Source of the DNA: Rhodanobacter sp. C01 | GTDB lineage: Bacteria; Pseudomonadota; Gammaproteobacteria; Xanthomonadales; Rhodanobacteraceae | Length of the DNA: 64,000 nt | Direction of reading: 5' to 3' | Assembly (NCBI RefSeq): GCF_002001045.1 | Contig: NZ_MUNR01000012.1 | Span: forward strand, 1-64,000 | Shown: in pieces, positions 55,101 through 64,000 of the stretch | How the letters are laid out: each line of letters opens with the position of its first letter | Position numbering within the stretch: the first letter of the stretch is position 1 | Position numbers and translations under genes: made by a program | The notes under the pieces: generated by a model | The model's database searches: none | Seen by the model: only the letters and a program-made list of their open reading frames with translations | What the model was told of the DNA's origin: nothing

Positions 55101-55166
55101 CAGCAGAACGAGTGCAAGCAGGCCCAGGCAGCGATGGTGAAGGCGACGGCAGCGCGAGTGATTCAT
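52104..55166 (-). CDS. exported beta-propeller sensor diguanylate cyclase (Reg_prop - Y_Y_Y - TM - GGDEF)
   Basis: About 1020 residues. A signal peptide (LGLLALVLLVFGLPVFGAGIA) is followed by many two-component-regulator propeller repeats (for example GLVWVGTMVGLARYDG, GGVWIATDSGLDHLD, GNLWLGNNNGLFV, GRLWVSTSGGLGLID, GNLWVSTSNGISRID; at least nine seen). Then a Y_Y_Y domain (YSYRWEGIDDGWTRIP), a transmembrane helix (LLSRLLAVLLLVGLVALLVHL), coiled coil, and a GGDEF domain with active site GGEEF (RYGGEEFILCL) and LFDLDHFKRINDTHGH. It senses a periplasmic ligand, probably a carbohydrate or polymer, and makes cyclic-di-GMP. Start at 55166 preferred; 55226 possible. Confidence 0.88.
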   Translation of the reverse strand: MNHSRCRRLHHRCLGLLALVLLVFGLPVFGAGIAHASSSDPWAPFDTPWFDRVSSNEGVPQSIITSLAQDQRGLVWVGTMVGLARYDGYRAQVFDTRGSGGRQGLPDTYVRTLFALPDGGLLIGTNAGGLVRFDPATNHFRTYSIGTNGTSDRKIYELADDHAGGVWIATDSGLDHLDPRTDTITRLKTGDGTAPRNFSVLQDRGGNLWLGNNNGLFVRRPGSTTFVRPDHPEGTIASVLANQIWSIREDSAGRLWVGSGQAGAVYRDAHGQWHPVPGFSGYQNGSQQSTVRDLLEVAANTMWIATDGSGILAYTVGDAGVTRIDHDAAVASSLPGDSVRGLLQDRSGNIWAATDLGLAHTDPNARTAFSLLPSSLKQNALSDTSVRGIYVDTRSRIWLGLGSGRIDMIDLAGAQMKHLHLGGDQIHRDVQAFVETSDGSILVGTQGLARINPDTLAIQPSILPALEGKPVLSLQRDGPRVLIGTYDGLYRYDTRTGGLDHVEHDPKDPGSLASNTVRQIAHIGDSWWYGTTNGISIASSTLANRGFDTLRHRQEDPASLPQNYISSTTLDPQGRLWVSTSGGLGLIDHYSAGGPYRFHSIGVEQGLASDKVSGVLDDDQGNLWVSTSNGISRIDDGTHAVHNLGPRDGLHIASYVYVGAAHAPGGELLFGGLGGLTVIRPHWQPPATTTAALAITDAVANSDEIPFGKLPVDGQSLTLESHSRNLRVDFALLDYQASVETSYSYRWEGIDDGWTRIPRGSAPSAAYTNLPQGKYHLQLRAETHGLYPHTVETRIGVVVKPRWYETLLSRLLAVLLLVGLVALLVHLRTLYLKRQAVQLQRQIDERTRDLLAANQRLDELAGTDGLTGVYNRRRFLELVGGEHELASNRSICIALFDLDHFKRINDTHGHLAGDAVIRCAIEVIRQHCRQADFVGRYGGEEFILCLPDTTLPQALDIAERIRGELATAVVTHEGRSIGVTVSIGVAALRPGESIEQWLSRADKALYEAKHEGRNRSVMAT

Positions 55167-55405
55167 GCCGCTTGCCGGCTGCGGCGCACGCGTGCGCTGG
55201 CGGATCCTCTCGCCATGGTCGCCCATGCAAACGATATATGCGTCCCCCACCTTCACCTGCGTCCAGCCCCCGGCAATCGGGCACATGATACCGGTATTGC
55301 TGCTTATTTTTTAGCCAGCAGTTCAGTAACGACCCCGGCCTGGACCCAGCCACGAAACCGCATCGGCATGGCAGCGCCGCCGCGTCCCGTCAGACCGTAC
55401 TTACT

Positions 55406-56113
55406 TTATCGGTCGTTGGCCGGCTGCAATGCCAGCGACTTTCTCAGTTCATCCCGTGCGGCGACAAAATCGGCATGCCAGAGAGGATCCTGCAGCAGTT
55501 GCGCGGCGATGACGGTACCGGCAATCCGGCCCGCTTCCACATCGCTCGGGAAGTGCACGCCCATCACCACGCGATGATGAGCGTAGAGCGCAGCGCGGTC
55601 GAAGATCGCGGCACGTTTCTCCGGCAGCATGTTCGCCAGCAGGACGGCGGTGGTGTAGCCGAACGTGGCATGTCCGCTCGGATAGCTCCAGTCGCCGGGC
55701 TTTTCCACGCTCAGCGGATGCACCTGATCCGAAACCTCACTCGGACGCGGATGTTTCCAGTCGGACTTGGCCAGCTTGACGCTGGCCTTGTCGAGTTGCT
55801 CGACGCGTTTGAAAAACGCCGCCGTGCGCGGCAGCGTCGCCGCTGTCAGATCGGGGCCGAGCACATCGGCAAAACGAAACACCGAGCGGTCCGAATCGGC
55901 CTTGGCGGCCTCGTCCCCGGCGGCTGTCCGCGCTGCCTGCGCAGCGAGGACAGCCTGGAGATCGGCAAGCGCGGCCGGCGACCCGGCTGCCGGCGGCGGC
56001 GCCAGCAGCCGGGTCAGGTCGACGCTATCCGTCGTCGTGCTGCCGTCGCCGGCAAGTGCCGGAGCGACGGGCAGCAGCAGCGCGGCAAGCAAAAGGAAAC
56101 CGCGAGGCATCAC
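55406..56113 (-). CDS. secreted class A non-specific acid phosphatase (PAP2 family)
   Basis: 235 residues with a signal peptide (MPRGFLLLAALLLPVAPALAG). The three catalytic motifs are complete: K-x6-RP in KSDWKHPRP, PSGH in WSYPSGHATFGY, and R-x5-H-x3-D in HRVVMGVHFPSD. Periplasmic removal of phosphate from organic phosphomonoesters is expected. Its start codon overlaps the stop of the TonB-dependent receptor gene by 4 bases, so translation of the two is coupled. Together they suggest uptake and dephosphorylation of an organophosphate (inference). Confidence 0.9.
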   Translation of the reverse strand: MMPRGFLLLAALLLPVAPALAGDGSTTTDSVDLTRLLAPPPAAGSPAALADLQAVLAAQAARTAAGDEAAKADSDRSVFRFADVLGPDLTAATLPRTAAFFKRVEQLDKASVKLAKSDWKHPRPSEVSDQVHPLSVEKPGDWSYPSGHATFGYTTAVLLANMLPEKRAAIFDRAALYAHHRVVMGVHFPSDVEAGRIAGTVIAAQLLQDPLWHADFVAARDELRKSLALQPANDR

Positions 56114-58374
56114 TGGAACTTGGCCGACAGGGTGACGAAATAGTTGCGCTCGGGGATCGTGTAGTACAGCGGCGTGTTGTCCTGCGCCGTGTAACCGGCC
56201 AGGTCGTAGATGCTCTTGTTGTCGAAGATGTTGTTCACCTGCAGGCCGAGCTTGATGTCCTTCAGGTCACCCATGTCCTGCGCAAACGTGTAGCTGGCGG
56301 CGAAATTGGTGATGGCATAGCCGCCGATCGGCTGGGAGTTGCCGGTATCGCCATAGCTGTGGCCGACGAACTTGTCGATCAGCGAGGCATGGAACGGACC
56401 ATCGTGGTAGATCAGGCCCAGCGCGGCAGTCTTGTGCGGTGCGCCGGGTACCCAGTCGCCGGTCGCCTTGTCGTTGGCGCGATTGAGCGAGCCATTGGCG
56501 TAGATGCTGAAGCCTGCGCCGAGGACATAGGTGCCTTCGGTCTCGAAGCCTTTATAGGTGGCGCCGCCCTCATTGTAGAAATACGTGACCCCACCGAGCT
56601 TGCGGCTGTTGATCAGGTTGTTGAAGTCGATGCTGTAGACGTCGGCCGAAAGCGTCAGGCGGTCGTCGCTCCAGGTCGTGCCGATCTGGCGGTTGACCGT
56701 CTGTTCCGGCTTGAGGTCGCCGCTGGCCGACGGATTGGTGGTGTAGAAGGTGTTGAGGTTGGGCGCCAGGAAGCCTTTTGCCCACTGCGCGTACGCCGTC
56801 CAGTTCGGGCTGAACTGCCAGTGCAGGGCGAGCGACGGCAGCGGCTTGCTCCAGTCCTTGCTGTAGTTCAACGGCTTGCCGGTTTTCTGGTTCACGATGG
56901 CATCGATGTCGCGCTGGAAGTCGGCGTATTTCACGCCACCGGTCAGCGATACTGCGTCGGTGATGTTCCAGTTGTATTCGGCAAACGGCTGGAAGGTCTT
57001 CAGCGAGTCGGTCATGTTGCGATCGACGGCTGCCGATGCAGGTATCGCGTTCGGCGCGAAATTCAGGGTGTCATCCACTTCGTTCTGCCAGCGCAGGTTG
57101 TCCTGATCGTCGTACCAGAAGCCGGCACGCAACTCGCCCGGTCCGAGCTCCTTGCTGATGCGGAAGATGTCGCCCCAGGAGCGGTACCAGTTGCGCATGG
57201 TCTGGCCGGGCACGTTGTCGGGGCCGTAGACCGTACCGTTCGGCGTTTCGCCGTTCGGGTCCTCGCCGTTGTAGCCGAAGTGGTTGTAGGCCAGCGTGTA
57301 CAGCTTGTTGTCGATGGTCCAGCCGTCGAAGGCCGAATGCAGCCCGACATAGCCCATGTAGGTGCTGATCTGGTCGAAGTTGTAGCCGTAATAGTTCTGC
57401 TGGGTCGGGTTGCTGCTCAGGCCGTAGTTCGGGCCATATTGCGCGATCTGCGCACGCGTCTCGCCGAGCGACACGTACTGGTGGATCTGGTTGTACATGC
57501 CGACGAAGGTGAGCGTGGTGTTGTCGCCGATCGGCTGCACCACTTTCGCGAAGACGTTCTGCCGGCGCTGTCCGGCGTCGGTCAGATAACCATCCGAGGT
57601 CGAGTTCTGCACGTTGATGAAGGCGGTGGTGCCGCCGGTCCGGGCGATCGCGCCGGTGTTCAACTGCAGGCCCTGCACCTGGGTATCCCAGCTGCCGAAG
57701 CTCAGGGAAGGCTCGAGGCTGAACGTGTTGGAAGGCGTGCGTGAATCCACCGCAATGGTGCCGCCGAAGGTGGCATTGCCCAGCGTGCTGGCGGTGCCGG
57801 GACCGCGATCGACGACGATGCTGCCGGTATCCTGGTTGGTGTAATACGAGGTCGAGTGATGGGTGAAGTCGTTCGAGTCGCCCCAGGGGATGCCATCGAA
57901 CGTGACGTTGTACTGGCCGTCCTGGAAGCCGCGCATGGTGACGCTCGCCGCTTCCATCAGGCCGGGGCCGTTCGGCGCGACCGTGGATACGCTGGGCGAG
58001 ATCGAGATGGCGTCGGTGTAGTCGGCGGTCGGCGACATGTTTTCGCGCAGATACAGCTCGCCGATGATCGACTGCGGCTGTATCGCCACCATCGAGCCCT
58101 GCATGGGCGCGATATTGCTTACCGTGAGGGCATTCCCGGTGACCTGGACAGCGCTGAGGTTCTGCGGATTCTGTACTGAGTTACCCGTGGCCGCATCGCT
58201 GTTTGCAGAGGGATTATTCGCGGCCGAATCGTTCGAGGTGGCATTGTTCGAAGTGACCGCGGTGCCAGCCACCGTGGAATCGGTGGCAAAGGCCGAGGTG
58301 GATAATGCCGCAGCAATGCAGAAAGCGAGCAGGGCGGGTTTGCGGAGCAGGGTGGTCGAGGTCAGCCGCGTCAT
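56110..58374 (-). CDS. TonB-dependent outer-membrane receptor
   Basis: About 754 residues. The signal peptide (PALLAFCIAAALSTSAFA) is followed by an Asn/Ser-rich spacer. The plug domain comprises LYLRENMSPTADYTDAISISPSV, VTMRGFQDGQYNVTFDGIPWGDSN and IVVDRGPGTASTLGNATFGG, and a 22-strand barrel ends in the usual aromatic strand YFVTLSAKFQ. It imports a large or scarce ligand with TonB energy; the plug resembles iron and organic-nutrient receptors. Start at 58374; a TTG at 58384-58386 is an alternative. Coupled to the acid phosphatase, which hints at an organophosphate ligand. Confidence 0.92.
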   Translation of the reverse strand: MTRLTSTTLLRKPALLAFCIAAALSTSAFATDSTVAGTAVTSNNATSNDSAANNPSANSDAATGNSVQNPQNLSAVQVTGNALTVSNIAPMQGSMVAIQPQSIIGELYLRENMSPTADYTDAISISPSVSTVAPNGPGLMEAASVTMRGFQDGQYNVTFDGIPWGDSNDFTHHSTSYYTNQDTGSIVVDRGPGTASTLGNATFGGTIAVDSRTPSNTFSLEPSLSFGSWDTQVQGLQLNTGAIARTGGTTAFINVQNSTSDGYLTDAGQRRQNVFAKVVQPIGDNTTLTFVGMYNQIHQYVSLGETRAQIAQYGPNYGLSSNPTQQNYYGYNFDQISTYMGYVGLHSAFDGWTIDNKLYTLAYNHFGYNGEDPNGETPNGTVYGPDNVPGQTMRNWYRSWGDIFRISKELGPGELRAGFWYDDQDNLRWQNEVDDTLNFAPNAIPASAAVDRNMTDSLKTFQPFAEYNWNITDAVSLTGGVKYADFQRDIDAIVNQKTGKPLNYSKDWSKPLPSLALHWQFSPNWTAYAQWAKGFLAPNLNTFYTTNPSASGDLKPEQTVNRQIGTTWSDDRLTLSADVYSIDFNNLINSRKLGGVTYFYNEGGATYKGFETEGTYVLGAGFSIYANGSLNRANDKATGDWVPGAPHKTAALGLIYHDGPFHASLIDKFVGHSYGDTGNSQPIGGYAITNFAASYTFAQDMGDLKDIKLGLQVNNIFDNKSIYDLAGYTAQDNTPLYYTIPERNYFVTLSAKFQ

Positions 58375-58699
58375 GGGTTGTCCCAAAGTTGTTGTTGGAT
58401 AGGGGCGCTGTGCGGGGCGCCAAGCTAGTTATCCAACATGACAATTTGGTAACAAACATATTATTTGAAAATCTTTCGACATAATCGAAAGTTAATGCGC
58501 TAAGCTGAATCTAAGCTTGGTAATTCAATTCGAATAAAAATATTTACTGCGGCCCATTTATATTATTGATTTGTGCCGCCGAATATGCGGTTCGAAGACA
58601 ATTCGGATACGTCCTTCTCGGTCAAGCAGCGCATGCTGGGACCTGCGTGCAGGCTGATCGTTCCAGCGGGCAGCGGGTCGGATGTTTTATCATCCGGAC
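58375..58699. promoter_or_regulatory. AT-rich divergent regulatory region of the TonB receptor and rarA
   Basis: About 325 bases without a gene, strikingly AT-rich between 58438 and 58565 compared with the rest of the window. It holds an inverted repeat close to the receptor start (GTTGGATA 58394-58401 / TATCCAAC 58430-58437, enclosing a GGCGC/GCGCC pair) and a second one in the AT-rich core (CTTTCGA 58473-58479 / TCGAAAG 58485-58491). The first could form a 5' leader hairpin, the second an operator. No known box (Fur, Pho) is recognisable. Confidence 0.5.
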
Positions 58700-60037
58700 A
58701 TGTCATCCCGTGTTTCACCCAGCGCCCCCGGCCTGTTCGCCGAGCCCGATGCACTCAAGCCGCTGGCCGAGCGCATGCGTCCGCGCAGCCTCGACGAGAT
58801 CGTCGGCCAGCAGCGGCTGGTCGGCACCGACAAGGCGCTGCGCCGCGCGCTGGAGGCCGGCAAGATCCATTCGATGGTGCTGTGGGGGCCGCCCGGTTGC
58901 GGCAAGACCACGCTGGCGCTGCTGGTGGCGCGTTATGCCGATGCGGATTTCCGCGCGATCTCCGCCGTGTTGTCCGGCCTGCCGGATGTGCGCAAGGCGC
59001 TGGCCGAGGCCGAAGTGAATTTCGCGCAGGGGCGGCGCACCGTGTTGTTCGTCGACGAGGTGCATCGCTTCAACAAGACCCAACAGGACGCGTTCCTGCC
59101 GCATATCGAAAAAGGCGTGATCATCTTCATCGGCGCCACCACCGAGAACCCGTCGTTCGAGCTGAACTCCGCGCTGCTGTCGCGCTGCCGCGTGCATGTG
59201 CTGGAGCCGATCTCCACCGACGACATCGTGGCCGCGCTCAAGCGTGCACTGGGCGACAGCGAACGCGGTCTCGGCGAATTGCAGTTGCAGGTAAGCGACG
59301 AATCGCTCGAATCGATCGCCCAGGCCGCCGACGGCGACGTGCGCCGCGCACTGACCCTGCTGGAAATCGCCGCCGAGCTCGCCGAAAACAAGAAGATCGA
59401 CGAGGTCACCCTGGCGCAGGTATTGGCCGACCGCACCCGCCGTTTCGACAAGCAGGGCGAGCAGTTCTACGACCAGATCTCGGCGCTGCACAAATCCGTG
59501 CGTTCGTCCGATCCCGATGCCGCGGTGTACTGGCTGTGCCGCATGCTCGATGGCGGCGTCGATCCGTTGTACCTGGCGCGCCGGATGACGCGCATGGCGG
59601 TGGAAGACGTCGGCTTGGCCGAGCCGCGCGCCTGGCGCATGGCGCTGGACGCATGGGATACCTACGAACGCCTCGGCAGTCCCGAAGGCGAGCTTGGCCT
59701 GGCCCAGCTGGCGATCTGGCTGGCGATCTCGCCCAAGAGCAACGCCGCCTACACGGCCTACAACAAGGCCCGCGCCGCGATCCGCGAGGGCGGCACGCTG
59801 GAGGTGCCGATGCACCTGCGCAACGCGCCGACCAAGTTGATGAAGGGCCTCGGCTACGGCAAGGGCTACCAGTACGACCACGCCGCCGAAGGCGGCATCG
59901 CGCTCGACCAGCAATGCCTGCCCGACGAACTCGTCGGCAGCGTGTTCTACGAACCGGTCGAACGCGGGCTGGAGCTGCAGCTGCGCGAGAAGCTGCTGGC
60001 CCTGCGCACGGCCCGCGAGAAGGCTCGCGGCAAGTAG
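58700..60037 (+). CDS. rarA: replication-associated recombination protein A (RarA/MgsA) ATPase
   Basis: About 445 residues, AAA+ clamp-loader-like. SVLWGPPGCGKTTLALLVARY-type Walker A (WGPPGCGKTTLA), Walker B RTVLFVDEVHRFNKTQQD, sensor GATTENPSFELNSALLSRC, then the C-terminal tetramerisation domain (DPLYLARRMTRMAVEDVGLAEP; PMHLRNAPTKLMKGLGYGKGY). It acts at stalled forks on single-stranded DNA ends. Alternative ATG at 58682. Ancestral cluster member between lolA and serS. Confidence 0.96.
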   Translation: MSSRVSPSAPGLFAEPDALKPLAERMRPRSLDEIVGQQRLVGTDKALRRALEAGKIHSMVLWGPPGCGKTTLALLVARYADADFRAISAVLSGLPDVRKALAEAEVNFAQGRRTVLFVDEVHRFNKTQQDAFLPHIEKGVIIFIGATTENPSFELNSALLSRCRVHVLEPISTDDIVAALKRALGDSERGLGELQLQVSDESLESIAQAADGDVRRALTLLEIAAELAENKKIDEVTLAQVLADRTRRFDKQGEQFYDQISALHKSVRSSDPDAAVYWLCRMLDGGVDPLYLARRMTRMAVEDVGLAEPRAWRMALDAWDTYERLGSPEGELGLAQLAIWLAISPKSNAAYTAYNKARAAIREGGTLEVPMHLRNAPTKLMKGLGYGKGYQYDHAAEGGIALDQQCLPDELVGSVFYEPVERGLELQLREKLLALRTAREKARGK

Positions 60038-60123
60038 GCCAGCCGGCACGGCTGCTGCGAGCGCCCTTGCACGGCTTTCGACGTCCGACTTAGATTCGTG
60101 CCATCAACCGGGGAGGGTAAGTC

Positions 60124-62527
<2,404 letters not shown>

Positions 62528-62574
62528 TAAACTGCGACGCCCGCTGGCAACGCAAGCCGATCAGCGACAAGTTT

Positions 62575-62664
62575 GGAGAGATGGCCGAGTGGTTTAAGGC
62601 AGCAGTCTTGAAAACTGCCGTAGGTGTGAGCCTACCGTGGGTTCGAATCCCACTCTCTCCGCCA
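62575..62664 (+). tRNA. tRNA-Ser(UGA)
   Basis: 90 bases including the encoded CCA. The acceptor stem GGAGAGA (62575-62581) pairs with TCTCTCC (62654-62660), discriminator G. The D-arm GCCGAGTGGTTTAAGGC is typical of serine tRNAs. The anticodon stem GCAGT/ACTGC encloses loop CTTGAAA with anticodon TGA at 62609-62611. A long variable arm (CGTAGGTGTGAGCCTACCG) and T-arm GTGGGTTCGAATCCCAC follow. tRNA-Ser genes are frequent integration sites. Confidence 0.97.
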
Positions 62665-62704
62665 GAAACGCAAAACGCCCTCGAGTGGGGCGTTTTGCGT
62701 TTCT
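62664..62704 (+). terminator. strong hairpin terminator after tRNA-Ser
   Basis: A perfect 17-bp inverted repeat: AGAAACGCAAAACGCCC (62664-62680) and GGGCGTTTTGCGTTTCT (62688-62704) around a 7-base loop. The arms contain runs of A and T, so termination can work in both directions. Confidence 0.85.
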
Positions 62705-62920
62705 GATGGTGACTACGGGGATGAGAACCCACCGGTTCGACAAATTTGTCTGGAACAAAAGACGTCGGCGCGGCGTCGGTTCGGAAAATCTCATGCTACT
62801 GACGAACAGGCCTAGCTCCTGGATAAGCAGACGAGTTTTCGTCGCCATTCGCTGAACTTTGAGACGGTCATTTTTCATTCTGATCGGCTCGCCACCGCCA
62901 AGCCAGGGTGGAAGGTCGTA

Positions 62921-63967
62921 TCACGATTGGTCATCTTGAGTGCGCAGCTTCAAATCTCTGATAGCGCGTAGATGCTTCTCGCTAAGGCGAACAAATTCAA
63001 TCCGGATTTCTCGTGTTTTGGGCGAGAAGATCATGCTCGTCATATGCCCAGGTTGATGGTCGGGCGACACCAGCGCACCCGCAAACACTTCCCCATCAGG
63101 AACCCGTTCGATGACGTAATAGTGAAACGCATTCTTTTCTCGTTGCCACTGAAGATGCCCAGAAATGGTGATCGTATCGATGCGACACTTGCTGCTACCT
63201 GTTTCGACAAAGACACCATCTGCTACCACGTCCACCGTGTGCGTATGTGGCCAAGCAGGACCGCATGGAATTTGATCCTCGGGACCGACGAAGGGGATGG
63301 GGAATGTTCGCCAAATGGTTTGCGCCGGTTCCAAGGTGAACAAAACGCCCGTGGATCGGAGAAGTATCGCAAGCCTGTAATCTTCAAAATTCTTGTAGCG
63401 GGAATGCGGTTTGCCCTTTGCGGTAAAGAGCGCATCCTCCGGTTGAACTTGGAATGGTTGCGTGGCAGTTGGCGCAGCGATCGAGAGCTGTGCGTCTGCC
63501 CAGCACAACAACGATTTGTTTCCATGGAAGCATTCTTGGACGGTTCCCTCCATGGTGAAGAGCGGAAACTGATCCTTCAGAGGCCGGGTCCAAGGTTGAA
63601 GCACGTAGAGTTCAACGCCGTGACGTGCGGCTTTTGATTTGGCCCCATCCGTGAACCCGGAGGCTGACACGATGGCTCGGTGTGTCACTTGGGGCATATC
63701 CAGCAGCTTTAAGCAGAGCTGCTCTACCGTCACCACATCAAGCGGCTGGTTCTCGCGTTTGACCTCGTAGGCTTTGAACGCGTGCGTAACCGAGCCGTTT
63801 TCCGTGACGGTGACTGTGACTGTGACATCCACGTCGCGCGCTTTTTGAGCGGCGATGTCGGTAACCATGTCGCCCACGGTGACATCAACCGCGTTCGGAT
63901 CCCATTTAAGACAGCAGAGGGCGACCAGATACTGGACCAGCATCGGAGAGAGCGGGTGATCAGTCAT
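62921..63967 (-). CDS. restriction-endonuclease-fold (Mrr-like) protein with an unrecognised C-terminal half
   Basis: 348 residues. The first ~115 look like a restriction-endonuclease-fold nuclease: acidic strand ARDVDVTVTVTVTENG (D45, D47), then HAFKAYEVKREN with the E-x-K pair (E68, K70), then QLCLKLLDMPQVTHRAIVSASGFTDGAKSKAARHGVELYVL, the pattern of Mrr_cat domains. The remainder (about 130-348) includes SRYKNFEDYRLAILLRSTGV, FPIPFVGPEDQIPCG, and GHMTSMIFSPKTREIRIEFVRL, and I recognise no domain; it may sense DNA modification or a phage component. Codon use is less GC-rich than elsewhere. It lies just beyond tRNA-Ser, so a defence role within an island is plausible. Upstream context falls outside the window. 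Confidence 0.72.
   Translation of the reverse strand: MTDHPLSPMLVQYLVALCCLKWDPNAVDVTVGDMVTDIAAQKARDVDVTVTVTVTENGSVTHAFKAYEVKRENQPLDVVTVEQLCLKLLDMPQVTHRAIVSASGFTDGAKSKAARHGVELYVLQPWTRPLKDQFPLFTMEGTVQECFHGNKSLLCWADAQLSIAAPTATQPFQVQPEDALFTAKGKPHSRYKNFEDYRLAILLRSTGVLFTLEPAQTIWRTFPIPFVGPEDQIPCGPAWPHTHTVDVVADGVFVETGSSKCRIDTITISGHLQWQREKNAFHYYVIERVPDGEVFAGALVSPDHQPGHMTSMIFSPKTREIRIEFVRLSEKHLRAIRDLKLRTQDDQS
63804..63827 (+). repeat. short in-frame tandem repeat
   Basis: Four near-identical hexamers (GTGACG, GTGACT, GTGACT, GTGACA) within the nuclease-like gene. They encode the alternating Val-Thr run next to the putative catalytic acid, so length change by slippage keeps the frame. Confidence 0.75.
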
Positions 63968-64000
63968 TCAATGGAACCCTGAAATGTGCGCCACGAGTCA

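Noticed and set aside
62594-62878. Minus-strand frame over tRNA-Ser reading AERVGFEPTVGSHLRQ
   Set aside because: This is the well-known false peptide produced by the antisense of a tRNA-Ser gene plus its flanking hairpin; it overlaps a clear tRNA and has no domain.
62640-64000. Possible attachment-site duplication of the tRNA-Ser 3' end
   Set aside because: I searched by eye for a second copy of the tRNA 3' end downstream and found none inside the window; the partner may lie beyond 64000.

Overview
The window is high-GC DNA from a gammaproteobacterium. It carries the ancestral gammaproteobacterial order aat - trxB - ftsK - lolA - rarA - serS, together with a yfiRNB cyclic-di-GMP module, a TonB-dependent receptor and REP-like hairpins of the kind seen in Xanthomonadales. 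I infer a member of Rhodanobacteraceae/Xanthomonadales (Rhodanobacter/Dyella type). That placement rests on gene order and protein flavour, not on a marker gene. Almost all of the DNA is coding on both strands. I see no rRNA, CRISPR array, intact insertion sequence or prophage.

Left part (1-15 kb), metabolism and efflux: a DUF4199 fragment, a D-threonine aldolase-type PLP enzyme, a lipoprotein esterase, a LysR regulator divergent from a lipocalin-like/secreted methyltransferase-like pair, and an RND pump (adaptor + permease, no outer-membrane factor). Next comes a TetR regulator whose 18-bp palindromic operator occurs twice: over its own start codon, and in the promoter of a downstream SDR-quinone oxidoreductase operon. 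The SDR gene carries a single-base frameshift. A glyoxalase-fold gene, a second TetR and an NAD-dependent epimerase follow, with a small epimerase relic nearby.

Middle part (15-38 kb): a complete yfiR-yfiN-yfiB operon (periplasmic repressor, diguanylate cyclase, OmpA-type lipoprotein). Then come secreted proteins and hydrolases (two penicillin-binding-protein-like serine hydrolases, a proline iminopeptidase-like hydrolase, a PepSY-like protein), an MsbA-type ABC exporter, YigZ, a YehS-type DUF1456 protein, a DoxX-like membrane protein, an RhtA-like exporter, YdcF, an aldehyde dehydrogenase, a slipin, XseA, a phospholipase D-type synthase, an acetyl-CoA hydrolase family protein and IspG.

Right part (38-62.5 kb): a two-gene cassette (GT2 glycosyltransferase + BioF2/CelD-type acyltransferase) sits directly after ispG. 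At its far end is a diverged copy of the last 43 codons of ispG, a scar of recombination. Then come an HD-GYP phosphodiesterase and the conserved aat-trxB-ald-ftsK-lolA-rarA-serS block. That block is interrupted by apparent insertions: a TPR/2-oxoglutarate-oxygenase fusion between ftsK and lolA, and a DUF1275 - propeller-GGDEF - acid phosphatase - TonB receptor group between lolA and rarA. Two REP-like hairpins punctuate it.

Right edge (62.5-64 kb): tRNA-Ser(UGA) with a strong terminator, followed by a candidate restriction-endonuclease-fold (Mrr-like) protein with an unrecognised C-terminal half. This could be the first gene of a tRNA-linked island extending past the window.
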